Positions 36,106 through 45,268 of a stretch of DNA of 64,000 nt are shown one piece after another; positions within the stretch are counted from its first letter, which is position 1, and each line of letters opens with the position of its first letter. This DNA comes from a bacterium (GTDB taxonomy: Bacteria > Desulfobacterota > DSWW01): contig JANQFG010000015.1 of assembly GCA_028277985.1 (NCBI GenBank), forward strand, positions 1 through 64,000, given 5' to 3'. The position numbers and the translations under genes were made by a program. The notes under the pieces were generated by a model that worked only from the letters and a program-made list of their open reading frames with translations, had not been told where the DNA came from and did not search any database.

Positions 36106-37152
36106 TCACGGACGATACGGCAGGAGCTCGATCGCCCGCGCCAGGACGGTCTCGGGCCGGATCGTGGACAGACAGTTGTACCGTTCGCACTTCTCCCACG
36201 TACATTTCGGGCAGAGTTCTGCATCCGGAACGAAGACGTTCTCCGGCTGCCCGTGAGGCCCCCAGCGGTGCGGCGCCGCGGATACGTACGGGCTGTAGAT
36301 CCCGATCACCTTCGTTCCGAGCGCATCTGCCAGATGAAGAGGACCCGTGGAGTTGGAAACAACCAGGGAGGCCGTGGAAAGCAAGGCCGCCAGCTCGATC
36401 AGGTCGAACTCTCCACACAGATCCGTTCCTCCTCCATCCATGCAGGCCCTGGCGCGATCCACTGCGGCACGATCCTGATCGCTTCCCGTGAGGACCACCG
36501 GGATCCCCCGATTCAGGATTCCCTTGCCAAGGGCCCCGAAGTGCTCCGGCGGCCAGTTGAGCGAGGAGTCCCCGGAGCCCGGGTGAATCACAACGAACGG
36601 ATCCCCGGACGCTCCGATCCCCTCTGAGGCAAGCCTTTCGACCATCCTCTGAAGAATCTGCTCCGGGATCTCCAGCCCGGCAGTGGCCCGGTCGGCAGGA
36701 ATGCCGATCCCTTCCAGGAGCTTCAGATTCAACTCCATCTCGTGCAGGCCCGACTCCTTTCTGTGGAGTCGAATTCTCCGGTTGAACAGGGGCGAGAAAT
36801 ATCGGTAGACCGTTCCCACGCGGACGGGCACCCCGGCAAAAAACGTGGCGAGAGCGAGAGTGGGAATCGGAAACAGATGGACCGCGAGATCGTATCGTTG
36901 AGAACGCAAGAATCGTGTGAGGGCCGGCAACCCTCGAAGGCCGGGGTTTGCGTGAGCGATCACTTCGGACACGTTCCTCTGCAGGCCCGCGATAGGCACG
37001 GTGTAGGGGTTTACCAAAAGATCGACTCGCGCCGCCGGGAGGGCTGCCTTGATGGCTTCTACCACCGGAAAGGAGAGCACCAGATCCCCGAGCCTGTCGG
37101 TTCGGAAGACAATGATCTTCTTCCAGGCGGTTCTATCCGGATCGTTACGCAA
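36106..37152 (-). CDS. lipopolysaccharide heptosyltransferase, GT9 family
   Basis: 348 residues. VFRTDRLGDLVLSFPVVEAI at the N-terminus, VVIHPGSGDSSLNWPPEHFG, and LVVSNSTGPLHLADALGTKV are the GT9 (RfaF/WaaC) signatures for ADP-heptose transfer to the LPS inner core. Near the C-terminus CPKCTWEKCERYNC gives a four-cysteine cluster seen in some GT9 proteins. It is transcribed with the nucleotidyltransferase upstream of it. Confidence 0.9.
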   Translation of the reverse strand: MRNDPDRTAWKKIIVFRTDRLGDLVLSFPVVEAIKAALPAARVDLLVNPYTVPIAGLQRNVSEVIAHANPGLRGLPALTRFLRSQRYDLAVHLFPIPTLALATFFAGVPVRVGTVYRYFSPLFNRRIRLHRKESGLHEMELNLKLLEGIGIPADRATAGLEIPEQILQRMVERLASEGIGASGDPFVVIHPGSGDSSLNWPPEHFGALGKGILNRGIPVVLTGSDQDRAAVDRARACMDGGGTDLCGEFDLIELAALLSTASLVVSNSTGPLHLADALGTKVIGIYSPYVSAAPHRWGPHGQPENVFVPDAELCPKCTWEKCERYNCLSTIRPETVLARAIELLPYRP

Positions 37153-37188
37153 TTCTGCTCTCGTGCAGGTTCGAGTGGGAATACCTGT

Positions 37189-37947
37189 TCAGTCTACGTC
37201 CGGGTTGCATCCCCGAACCAGGGAGTCGATCGAAATGCTACGTCGGTCCAGCATCCTCTGCATGTCCTCGTATCGAGCCCGGGTGCCCAGGTCCGTCCAG
37301 AACCCCTTGGTTTCGTAGCCCATGATTCGCTCGCCGGCCCGGAGCATGTCCAGATACACATCGATGATGCTGAAGGCGTTCTGCCGGTTCTGCATGTAAG
37401 AGAAGACTTCCGGTTCGAGCACATGGACCCCGGTGAACATCAGGCGGTTCCATGGGCCCGAAGGGACGGCAAGCTTGCCCAGGACCTGTCTCACGAGGCC
37501 GTACCCGTCCGTTTCGATCGCACCGAACCGCTCCACTTCCGGGTCACGGCGAAGGACCATGGTTACGGCCGCGTGGTTTTCCCGATGGAATCGGAGCACA
37601 TCATGAAGGTCCAGCTCCATCAGGATGTCCGCGTTCATGACCACGAAGGTCTCCCCAAAAAGGTGCGGAGCCGCCTTCTGGATCCCCCCGCCCGTGCCCA
37701 GCAGCTTTCTCTCCCAGGAGTAGAAGATGCGAAGCCCCCATTGACCGCCATCGCCCACGTAATCCCGGATAGCGTCTCCCAGGTGATGGAGGTTCACGAC
37801 GACTTCATCGACACCGCAGTTCTTCAGGTAGGTCAGCGTGTAAGAGATCAGAGGCTTGCCCGCCACCGGGATCATCGGCTTGGGCAACGTCTCGGTCAAG
37901 GGACGAAGACGCTCTCCCCGGCCGGCTGCCAGCACCATCGCCCTCAA
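37189..37947 (-). CDS. sugar-1-phosphate nucleotidyltransferase
   Basis: 252 residues. MVLAAGRGERLRPLTETLPK is the nucleotide-binding GxGxRx9PK motif; LLGTGGGIQKA and VMNADILMELDLHD complete the active site. MurU-like and mannose-1-phosphate guanylyltransferase-like enzymes have this size and lack the beta-helix domain. Its start overlaps the gene before it by four bases (ATGA), so it is coupled to the prenyl-synthase-like protein. Confidence 0.88.
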   Translation of the reverse strand: MRAMVLAAGRGERLRPLTETLPKPMIPVAGKPLISYTLTYLKNCGVDEVVVNLHHLGDAIRDYVGDGGQWGLRIFYSWERKLLGTGGGIQKAAPHLFGETFVVMNADILMELDLHDVLRFHRENHAAVTMVLRRDPEVERFGAIETDGYGLVRQVLGKLAVPSGPWNRLMFTGVHVLEPEVFSYMQNRQNAFSIIDVYLDMLRAGERIMGYETKGFWTDLGTRARYEDMQRMLDRRSISIDSLVRGCNPDVD

Positions 37948-38948
37948 GGAGAGACCTCCTCGTCCGGTAGCCCCTCACCGTCAAAAGGGAAACGGACCAC
38001 CGATTCGAGCAGCCTGAGTTCCTCGGTCTCGGCGAATCCGCTCAACCGGCCCCAGGCCTGGTCGGAATAGGTACATGCGGTCTTCCGTGATGCGGTCAAA
38101 TACCCTTTCCCATCGAGCATTGCCCGCAGGACCTCCAGATCCGACGCCCCTGGCGAAAGGAGTCGCCTCGCCGCCTCCTCCCACGCCCCTCTTCCTTCCT
38201 TCTCCCAGAGCAGGATCATGGGGTAGCTGTATTTCGCATCCGGCGAGAGCGGGGAGCCCTCCGTTGAGATGCGCTCCCAGATCGAAAGATCTTCCAGGAT
38301 CCTTACCATCCTCCCCAAGAGAAGACCGCATTCGCCCAGGCTCTCCTCCGCCTCATTGCCCGCCTCTCCGAGGATGGCACCCACACGAAGGCTCAACGAG
38401 AGCAGCAGAGACACCTTGTCCGCCACGACCTCGAAGCACCTCGCAGGCTCGACACTGTCGAGCTCCTTCTCCAGGGTCACGAGCTTCGCTTGCGCCTCGG
38501 CACTCTCCAGGGAGGTCTGGATATGCTCCCGGATGATCCGGGTCTCTCCGTCTTCAACGATGAACCGGGAGGCCTTTGAAAAAAAGAAATCCCCGAGAAG
38601 AATATCCAGGGCTTCGCGGTGATGGTGTGCCTGATCCGTGTCTTCTCCTGCTCCGGGGGCCTGTCGGACATAACCGAGGCGGTCATGCAGAAGGGAAGCC
38701 ATGTGAATCATGTGGATGCTGGCGGCCAGACGCAGGGGCCGCTCGCCCGTACACCCGTAATGTCGGGCAACCAGCAGGACGAGATAAGGTCTCAAAGGCT
38801 TGCGATCGAATCCTGAAAGCCCGAATCCGTCGCTGTCCCAGAAGGACTGCAGGGTTTCCGGCAGGGATTCCCTCACGTAGTCGTGAACCCGTTCCAGCTC
38901 CTTCTGTGCCCAGGGGGGAACCGGAATCGCGAAGATGTTCGTGTTCAT
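37944..38948 (-). CDS. degenerate polyprenyl-synthetase-like protein
   Basis: 334 residues. KPLRPYLVLLVARHYG and AASIHMIHMASLLHDRLGYV follow the trans-isoprenyl-diphosphate-synthase fold, as does GRMVRILEDLSIWE. The catalytic aspartates are mostly gone: the first DDxxD motif reads HDRLGY and the second reads LEDLS, so it should not make prenyl diphosphates by the normal mechanism. It may be a non-catalytic partner or have a new reaction. Translationally coupled to the nucleotidyltransferase. Confidence 0.7.
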   Translation of the reverse strand: MNTNIFAIPVPPWAQKELERVHDYVRESLPETLQSFWDSDGFGLSGFDRKPLRPYLVLLVARHYGCTGERPLRLAASIHMIHMASLLHDRLGYVRQAPGAGEDTDQAHHHREALDILLGDFFFSKASRFIVEDGETRIIREHIQTSLESAEAQAKLVTLEKELDSVEPARCFEVVADKVSLLLSLSLRVGAILGEAGNEAEESLGECGLLLGRMVRILEDLSIWERISTEGSPLSPDAKYSYPMILLWEKEGRGAWEEAARRLLSPGASDLEVLRAMLDGKGYLTASRKTACTYSDQAWGRLSGFAETEELRLLESVVRFPFDGEGLPDEEVSP

Positions 38949-39015
38949 GGACCCTCTTCTTTCTGGGTTGCCGACGAGGGACGAGCTTCCATAGGTTCGA
39001 TTCGTCCCGGAAGCA

Positions 39016-39043
39016 AAAGGTCAACGGCAAAAGGCTAAAGGAA
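39016..39043. repeat. heptanucleotide repeat tract
   Basis: Four seven-base units of type AAAAGGT, CAACGGC, AAAAGGC, TAAAGGA, in the gap between the prenyl-synthase-like gene and the AIR-synthase-like gene. Same degenerate AAAGGTN family as at 54309 and 54417. Confidence 0.55.
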
Positions 39044-39071
39044 AACTCTCGAGGGTGCAAGGGGGGGGAGT

Positions 39072-40058
39072 TCAAGGGCCCCCTGGGAGCTCCGGGCCAA
39101 GGTTCAGAATTCCACGCCGGGAAAAATCGAACAGCACCTCCTCGTCATCATCCCGGGTGATGCAGAGGGTCTGCCCGCTGTTCGTTGCGCCGATCCTCTC
39201 GGCCCATATCCCTCGCTCTTCGAACCTCCGGAGGGTGTCCTTGCTGTTCTTTTGATCGCAGACCAGGAGAAAGCCGTAGCTCGGGAACACCTTGAGCCAG
39301 TCCAGGAGGTCGAATGGGCCGGGCACCTCCAGGCGGGTGAGATCGACCCGGGCCCCGACCCCGGCGCGCTCGAGGAGCATGGCCAGGCTCCCGAGGATGC
39401 CCGCATTACTCACGTCCTTCGCAGCTACACAAAGTCCGTCCTCGGCCAGGCCACACAGGATTTCCAGGTCCGCACACAGGGTCTGCGAATCCTTGTGAAC
39501 GTGGGAATCCCAGTTCAGCATCGACTCGCCCCACTGCTCTCCCCGAAGATCCATCGCAAGGAGGATCTCCTGATCCGGCCCTGCGTCCCGATCCGCAAGC
39601 AGGGCCTTCGCCTTTCCAAGGACACTCGCCGCCAGAAAAGGCGTCATACCCTCGGGTGAGATGTGCCCGCCTACCATGGGTACATTGAGCCGCCCGCACT
39701 CCTCCCGAATCCCCTGTGCAATCGACGCCACCTGCTGTTCGTCCGCGCCGGCAAGAACGTTCACCAGGGCCAGGGGCCTGCCTCCCATGGCGTAGATGTC
39801 GTTCACGTTCACCAGCACGGCCGCCCTGCCTGCCCTTACCGGGTCTTGCTCGACGAGGGAGGGAAGGATTCCGTCAGCGGCGAAGAGCAGATAGCCTCCG
39901 TCTTCTGCCTGCAGCACGGCTGCATCGTCGCCTGGCCCCAGAACCACGTTCCCGAAGTCCCAGGCCCCGTCCATCGCTCTCAGGCACTCCCCGACCGCCC
40001 ACTTTCGCTGGATGCCGGCAAACCCTCTGAGCTCACTCGAAAGCGTGGAGAGGTTCAT
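39072..40058 (-). CDS. AIR-synthase-related protein (NitF-like, PurM fold)
   Basis: 328 residues. VVLGPGDDAAVLQAEDGGYL, AGRAAVLVNVNDIYAMGGRP and VGGHISPEGMTPFLAASVLG follow the PurM/ThiL/HypE ATP-binding fold; CVAAKDVSNAGILGSLAMLL is the second half signature. It matches the AIR synthase half of the Sll0787/MSMEG_0567 proteins, which elsewhere have a GNAT domain in front; here the GNAT part sits in the neighbouring gene. It overlaps the radical SAM gene by four bases. Substrate unknown. Confidence 0.8.
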   Translation of the reverse strand: MNLSTLSSELRGFAGIQRKWAVGECLRAMDGAWDFGNVVLGPGDDAAVLQAEDGGYLLFAADGILPSLVEQDPVRAGRAAVLVNVNDIYAMGGRPLALVNVLAGADEQQVASIAQGIREECGRLNVPMVGGHISPEGMTPFLAASVLGKAKALLADRDAGPDQEILLAMDLRGEQWGESMLNWDSHVHKDSQTLCADLEILCGLAEDGLCVAAKDVSNAGILGSLAMLLERAGVGARVDLTRLEVPGPFDLLDWLKVFPSYGFLLVCDQKNSKDTLRRFEERGIWAERIGATNSGQTLCITRDDDEEVLFDFSRRGILNLGPELPGGP

Positions 40059-41701
40059 CCGGCAGACCCCATCCCGTTGAAATGCCCCGGCTCATCCATC
40101 GGGGCCGCATCTCCGGCAAGACGTATCGATCGGTCCCGTTCCCAGCCGGGTCCGGCTGCCAGCATCAATACATGGGGCCTTCCGTGGAAATCCGGAATCT
40201 CCTGCACAGGTCTCCACTCACACCGTTCGAAGAACTCCACCTTCGAAGACTGGATGTATGCGCGAAAACGCCTCCCCCCACGACGCCTCACCTCCTCTTC
40301 CGCCTTCTTTACCAGTAGAGATCCGACCTTTCCCCGGTAGGGACTCCGGACGGCAAGCCGGCTGCCCTGCCAGTCCCCGTTTCCGAGAGGTGTAATCCGG
40401 ACGGTCCCAACGCATTCTCCGCCCATCATCGCCACGATGTGCAAGGAGAGGGGATCCAGCTCGTCGCGATCCGTCGCTTGAAACATGGCCTGTTCTCTGA
40501 CAAAGACTTCGTTACGAATCTCGTACGAGGCTTCAAGGAGAGGACCCTCATGGATCACCTCGAGGACGGGAGTTTCCCGGCCCTTCCTCCCTTCCGTCCT
40601 GGCTGACAGGGCATCCTGGTATTCCGGAAGGGCGGAGCATCCACGACAGCGCACGCACCCGGCACGGACAGCGCTCCAGTGAAGGCCATGGGCCTCCAGG
40701 ATCCGGGCCGCTTCACGGTAGATCTCCATCGCACGCTCTGGTCGCATTGGCTTGCGGTGAGACAGCGGCGTTCCCGGAATCGGCCGGAAGGGCACCAGAT
40801 AGGGATAGACCCCGATCGAAGCCAGTTGCTCACATCCTGCGAGAAGGCTCCGGGGACTTTCCCCCAACCCCATCAGCAGGAAGGAACTCACCTGATTCCT
40901 CCCAAAGACCCGAACGGCCCCCTGCCAGGCCTCCAAATACTCCTCGAGGGGGATGGCTGCCTTGCAAGGCGCAACCTCCTTCAATACGGCCGGCTCAAAG
41001 GACTCGAGATGAATCCCAATGGTGGCTACCCCGTTTTCTCGCAGCAGTTCCATCTGTCGAACCGAGATGGGGGGCATCATCTGTACGTGTACGGGTAGAT
41101 CAGTAGCTACAGAAATGGATTTCGCCGTTTCCAGAAAGAGCTGCCATTCCGTTTGACGACTCTTCGTGGTCCCTGCCGTGAGCGTGACGTGTTTCGCCCC
41201 TGCCTTCATCGCCTCCTTTGCAACCTCCGCGAGCAGGCCCGGATCCTTTTTCCGTTCCGTTCTTCCGTTCTTCCACGAGAGTCCAACGCCACAGAACTGG
41301 CAGGCCGACTCCGTGCCCCAATGGCAACAGGTCTGGAGTATGGTCGAAGCGAGGCAGTCGACACCGTGCATGAGGGCGATCTTCCGATAGGGTACGCCCT
41401 CGGCGGTTGTCTTGCGGTAGAAGGTAGGTTCGGGAAGCAACGCTACCGGTAAACCGACGAGCTCGTCACCACGAAACACGCGCAAATGATCACCCGTTCG
41501 GTCTAGAAGAAAGGGTGAGTCGGCTACGAACTCCGAAGAGGCAGGAACCGACGCGGGGCTTCCGTCGAGAAGGAGGGTCACGCCCTCAGCCGGCCCTGCG
41601 CCCCCTTGGCGAACACGGCCGCCCTCTCCAGAGGGAGCGGCTAACCGAACCCCAAAGGACTGCAACTCGGTCTTTATCTCTTCGATTCGGACTAGAGCCA
41701 T
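40055..41701 (-). CDS. radical SAM / GNAT fusion (NitD-NitE-like, MSMEG_0568 family)
   Basis: 548 residues. The first about 360 match the MSMEG_0568/Sll0785 radical SAM family: KTELQSFGVRL, GGAGPAEGVTLLLDG, GVPYRKIALMHGVDCLASTI, then C125, C134 and C137 in an unusual spacing (TCCHWGTESACQFCG), and GCVRCRGCSALPEY near the end of the domain. Residues from about 385 are a GNAT acetyltransferase (FVREQAMFQATDRDEL; ECVGTVRITP; GSRLAVRSPYRGKVGSLLVK). In other bacteria the radical SAM is a separate protein and the GNAT is joined to the AIR synthase. Confidence 0.85.
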   Translation of the reverse strand: MALVRIEEIKTELQSFGVRLAAPSGEGGRVRQGGAGPAEGVTLLLDGSPASVPASSEFVADSPFLLDRTGDHLRVFRGDELVGLPVALLPEPTFYRKTTAEGVPYRKIALMHGVDCLASTILQTCCHWGTESACQFCGVGLSWKNGRTERKKDPGLLAEVAKEAMKAGAKHVTLTAGTTKSRQTEWQLFLETAKSISVATDLPVHVQMMPPISVRQMELLRENGVATIGIHLESFEPAVLKEVAPCKAAIPLEEYLEAWQGAVRVFGRNQVSSFLLMGLGESPRSLLAGCEQLASIGVYPYLVPFRPIPGTPLSHRKPMRPERAMEIYREAARILEAHGLHWSAVRAGCVRCRGCSALPEYQDALSARTEGRKGRETPVLEVIHEGPLLEASYEIRNEVFVREQAMFQATDRDELDPLSLHIVAMMGGECVGTVRITPLGNGDWQGSRLAVRSPYRGKVGSLLVKKAEEEVRRRGGRRFRAYIQSSKVEFFERCEWRPVQEIPDFHGRPHVLMLAAGPGWERDRSIRLAGDAAPMDEPGHFNGMGSAG

Positions 41702-42051
41702 ATCACCTTTGTCTGCTCATCCAACGTGTGATCGATCACATCCTCGGCGACGGTCACACCTTCGATCAAGTCCTGTTCGGTCAGGGCATACAGGCGCATC
41801 GGCGCGGAGCAGGCCTGCACCAGGATCCCTTCCTCGATCAGCCCCCGGACTTTTTCCTCGAAATCGCCCACCGTCTGGCTGCCCCTTCCCACGCCCCGCT
41901 TCACGCAGAAGATCCCGTCGGCGAAGAAGATGACCCTCGTTTCCAGCCCCCTCTTGCGTGCGGAGGCGGCATAACGTAACGCGGTGTAGGGCTTAAGAGA
42001 GGTATAGGGGGCTTCGGACACCATGATGACGAATCTGGATACAGGGACCAT
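41692..42051 (-). CDS. DsrE-like small protein
   Basis: 119 residues from the ATG at 42051, 11 bases after the gene before it ends. FVIMVSEAPYTSLKPYTALR and RGLETRVIFFADGIFCVKRG and ACSAPMRLYALTEQDLIEGV follow the DsrE/DsrF-like fold, which in sulfur pathways carries persulfide on a Cys; here Cys in IFCVKRG and VQACSAP are candidates. Its stop overlaps the start of the radical SAM fusion by ten bases, a tight coupling that argues for a shared pathway. Confidence 0.75.
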   Translation of the reverse strand: MVPVSRFVIMVSEAPYTSLKPYTALRYAASARKRGLETRVIFFADGIFCVKRGVGRGSQTVGDFEEKVRGLIEEGILVQACSAPMRLYALTEQDLIEGVTVAEDVIDHTLDEQTKVIWL

Positions 42052-42061
42052 GCGGTCGCCC

Positions 42062-42496
42062 TCAGCCCTTGGCCTTCTTCTTCTTTCGGGCGGGTGCTTT
42101 CTTGCGGCTCTGTTCAGCAGAGGGTTTCCCGGCCTGGTTCTTCGTGCGGAGCGTGATGGTGGCCTGCACGTCGAGCGAAAGATCATCCAGCACGCTCTTC
42201 ACGACCTGGGCGGTATCGATCCTCGAGAGGAACCAATGGAGTTCCTTCTGCAGGTTGGCAAAGAACTCGGCCTTGCCCTTCTCGCTCTGCTTGATCAGAT
42301 AGTTCACAGCCTCCCTCGGGAGGTTGAACTCGGAGACGGCCTTACGAACCCCTTCCTCTGTCATGAACAGCATTCCCGCCCCGGTGAACAGGGCCTTCTT
42401 GACGGTTTCCGGAACATAGGCGTCAAACAACTTGCCCAGCGAAAGATCCGAGGGCGCATCGGCTTGGTCAACGGGAGGCTTCTTTCTGTCCGCCAT
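42062..42496 (-). CDS. hypothetical protein with lysine-rich tail
   Basis: 144 residues from the ATG at 42496 with GGAGG eight bases upstream. A helical core (LFDAYVPETVKKALFTGAGM, SEFNLPREAVNYLIKQSEKG) and a C-terminal run of basic residues (KKAPARKKKKAKG). No domain recognised. It is first of the four-gene run that includes the DsrE-like and radical SAM genes. Confidence 0.65.
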   Translation of the reverse strand: MADRKKPPVDQADAPSDLSLGKLFDAYVPETVKKALFTGAGMLFMTEEGVRKAVSEFNLPREAVNYLIKQSEKGKAEFFANLQKELHWFLSRIDTAQVVKSVLDDLSLDVQATITLRTKNQAGKPSAEQSRKKAPARKKKKAKG

Positions 42497-42644
42497 CTTC
42501 GAACCTCCATCAAGAATCTGAAAGGGGCTGTTCACCCCGCGTCAGTGCGAGGCGCCGAACCAGACACGTCCATAGTACAGGAAGCCCAAGCCCCTTTTCA
42601 ATTCTCTTGCGGCTCGAAGTCTCGTGGTTTTCAGTCTCGAGAGA

Positions 42645-44078
42645 TCAGCCTTCAGTCCCCGATCCTTTCTCTTCCTCTTCATCGTCGGCAACGCCGAGGG
42701 CTCTCGTCAGAATCTCCGTGATATCCCGCATCTGGAGCGGGGCTTCTTCTGCTGTAATCCCCACGAGCAAACCCTGGTAGCAGAAAGGGCAGGCGGTAAC
42801 GAAATCGGTCGCCCCGGTGGCCACAGCGTCTCGAACCCGCGCCTGTGACATCTTCTGCTGCACCTCCGGAAATCCGGCCTTGAGCCCTCCTCCGGCGCCG
42901 CAACAACGAGAGTTCTCGTGATGCCTCTCGATCTCCACGAACTCGACCCCGGGAACGGACTTGAGAATCCTTCGCGGAGCATCGTAGATTCCGGCGGCGC
43001 GCCCCAGATGGCAGGGGTCGTGATAGGTCACCTTCATCGGGACTTCTCGCTTGAACTCGATCTTGCCCTCCTGGATCAGCCGGTCGATGAACTGGACCAT
43101 GTGAAGGATCTCGAAATTCATCTCCCCGACCTTCGGATAATCCTGACTGATCGTCTTGTAGCAGCCGGAGCAGCTCGTCACCAGTGTCTTGATCCCCAGC
43201 CCGTTGAAGGTCTCGATGTTTTCTTTCGCCAGCCTCTCGTACTCCGGGTCGCCCACGCGGAGCAGGACGCTCCCGCAGCATTTCTCCTTTACCCCGAGCA
43301 TCCCGAAATCCACATCGCAGGCGTTGAGCAGCTTCACCGTGTTCACGGCCACTTCTTTGATGTTCACGTCGAATGAGGCCGTGCAACCGACAAAGTAGAG
43401 AACCTCCGCCTTTTCCTTCGAAATGTTCTTCGGAACCTTCGGGATCTGCTTCTGCTTCTTGGCACGTTTGGCCCACTTGTCCCGCACGCTCCTGGGCTGC
43501 AGCCAAGGGTTGTCATAGGACTTTACGCTGCTCGTCAAAGCCGCCTGGTTTTCCAGCGGTCCGTAGCCCGCGCTGACGATCGACTTGCGGATGCCTTCCC
43601 AGAGCTCGACCGTGTCGATGTAGGAGGGACACACGTAGTGGCACTGGCCGCATGTACTGCACTCGTACAGGCCCTGCACGAAACGTTCGATGCGCTTTTC
43701 CTGCCGGCTCTTGAGGTTGAGCTTTCGCGCGAGCCAGGAATCCGGGGGCACCAGCATGGAGAGGATCCCGTCCTGGGCCCTCATGATCTTCCGGAACGCC
43801 TTCGCCTTGGCACGGGGCGTAAGATCATCTTTCTCATCCTGGGCATAAACCGGACACCACTGGACGCACTCGCTGCAACGGGTGCAGGTATCCAACTCGA
43901 GGAGTTGGCGGGGGCTCAGGTTCTGAACGCGGATCCTCTTGCAGGTCTCGGGCTCCTCCACCGCCGCCTGATCTTCCGATTCGGGCGCCTCTGAGGCCTC
44001 TGCCGTCTCCTGCCTCTCCCCGGCATCGGAGTCCGACGGAGACTCTTCTATTTCTTCTTCCCGCTCTTTGTCGTCCAT
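42645..44078 (-). CDS. HdrD/DsrK/TmcB-like iron-sulfur oxidoreductase
   Basis: 477 residues. Two 4Fe-4S motifs near the N-terminus (CTRCSECVQWCP and CSTCGQCHYVCP) are followed by two CCG domains: GCTASFDVNIKEV with EKCCGSVLLRVG, and HDPCHLGRAAGIYD with SRCCGAGGGLKAG, which in HdrD and DsrK hold an unusual catalytic 4Fe-4S cluster for disulfide/dithiol chemistry. Acidic residues mark the N- and C-termini. Cytoplasmic. Last gene of the redox complex operon. Confidence 0.9.
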   Translation of the reverse strand: MDDKEREEEIEESPSDSDAGERQETAEASEAPESEDQAAVEEPETCKRIRVQNLSPRQLLELDTCTRCSECVQWCPVYAQDEKDDLTPRAKAKAFRKIMRAQDGILSMLVPPDSWLARKLNLKSRQEKRIERFVQGLYECSTCGQCHYVCPSYIDTVELWEGIRKSIVSAGYGPLENQAALTSSVKSYDNPWLQPRSVRDKWAKRAKKQKQIPKVPKNISKEKAEVLYFVGCTASFDVNIKEVAVNTVKLLNACDVDFGMLGVKEKCCGSVLLRVGDPEYERLAKENIETFNGLGIKTLVTSCSGCYKTISQDYPKVGEMNFEILHMVQFIDRLIQEGKIEFKREVPMKVTYHDPCHLGRAAGIYDAPRRILKSVPGVEFVEIERHHENSRCCGAGGGLKAGFPEVQQKMSQARVRDAVATGATDFVTACPFCYQGLLVGITAEEAPLQMRDITEILTRALGVADDEEEEKGSGTEG

Positions 44079-44149
44079 GTCAGCCTTTCAAGCGCTTCTC
44101 TATGTCGTCCCATCCCCCCCTTTGGGGTCTCTCTTAGATGCGAGCCGGC

Positions 44150-45268
44150 TCATTGACGTTGTTTGTAGTGAGCCTCGGAAGCGGTCGCAACGATCGAAAC
44201 AGGGGAGGTCACAATGTGAAAAAGCTTGCTAAAGGGGAAGTAGGCGAAGAAGGCGAACACCAGCGCTGCGTGAAGAATCCAAACGTAGAAACGGATGCTC
44301 GTCCACGGGAAATCCAGATTCCGAAGGACAGAGGCCCCGGCGGCACCCAGAAAAGAGGCCCAGATCTTCGGTTGCGGATCCACCACGGCCAGACGACAGA
44401 ACTCCAGGAAGAAGCCGGTCGCCACGATTCCGAGGAGCAGCAAGAGAACGACAATGTCTTCCGCCTCGGTCTTGAAGTGGCCTCCCCTTCCCGCAATTCG
44501 CCTGTAGATGGCCAACAGGATACCAACGAAGATACACCCTCCTAGGAAGTCGGCGCTGAAGTCCAGAAAGAGCGCCGCCCGGTCTGCCGTCACCCCCACG
44601 AGGGGCAGCAGGAACCGCTGCACCACGATCAGGCCGAACACGAGGGCCAGAGCCAGAAAGGCGATGGAGATCAGCTGGAAGACGGCCCATCGCAACCCGC
44701 TCTGCCGTCGCACCCGATCGCCGAAGAGTACGTCCTTCAGCGTCGCTCGGACTACGGAAGGCCAGTGAACGGGGTGATGGAGCGACGGGCTCCTACCTCT
44801 CCGCCACAGCAGGACCGTGCTGAAGATCCCCGGAAGCATGACGAGCATCGACACAGAGAACATCCACCAGTGGACCGTCCATTTCTTCCTGTACTCCCAG
44901 CCAAAGAAATCGTCCTGGGGGTACCCGCTCGAAACGTGACACTCCCGGCAGTCCTTTCCCGTGGCCCGTACGAGGTCTTCACCCTTTCGGTGGTAGAGTC
45001 GGGGAGCGATTTCTGCGATTGTCAGGTTCTTCTCCGGCACCCGAAAGGCTTCGGCGCCCTCTACCTCCGGCACCTCGAGCGTGCTCCGGTCAACAGCGGC
45101 AGCTTCGCAGGGAGCCATCCAAACGAGGACGCAGACTACGGTGGACATCGCGAGGGAGCGGTAGTGACCCAAGCAACCCCTCAGCTCCGTGTTTGTATGC
45201 AATCGAGGGCGGGAGATTGCGTCGCTAACGCTCGCAAGATCCGATCTTTGTTCTGGCTTCATCTTCAT
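44150..45268 (-). CDS. membrane cytochrome b with one c-type haem (DsrM/TmcC/NarI-like)
   Basis: 372 residues. A signal-type segment (LAMSTVVCVLVWMAPCEAAA) is followed by a periplasmic stretch holding one CRECH haem-c motif, then about five helices (HWWMFSVSMLVMLPGIFSTV; GLRWAVFQLISIAFLALALV; ADFLGGCIFVGILLAIYRRI; DIVVLLLLLGIVATGFFLEF; RFYVWILHAALVFAFFAYFP) with paired histidines able to bind two b haems, as in NarI and DsrM. It should pass electrons between the pentahaem cytochrome or menaquinone and the HdrD-like subunit. Confidence 0.82.
   Translation of the reverse strand: MKMKPEQRSDLASVSDAISRPRLHTNTELRGCLGHYRSLAMSTVVCVLVWMAPCEAAAVDRSTLEVPEVEGAEAFRVPEKNLTIAEIAPRLYHRKGEDLVRATGKDCRECHVSSGYPQDDFFGWEYRKKWTVHWWMFSVSMLVMLPGIFSTVLLWRRGRSPSLHHPVHWPSVVRATLKDVLFGDRVRRQSGLRWAVFQLISIAFLALALVFGLIVVQRFLLPLVGVTADRAALFLDFSADFLGGCIFVGILLAIYRRIAGRGGHFKTEAEDIVVLLLLLGIVATGFFLEFCRLAVVDPQPKIWASFLGAAGASVLRNLDFPWTSIRFYVWILHAALVFAFFAYFPFSKLFHIVTSPVSIVATASEAHYKQRQ

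Noticed and set aside
36742..38070. 442-residue plus-strand frame
   Set aside because: Antisense to the heptosyltransferase, nucleotidyltransferase and prenyl-synthase-like genes; no ribosome site and no domain.
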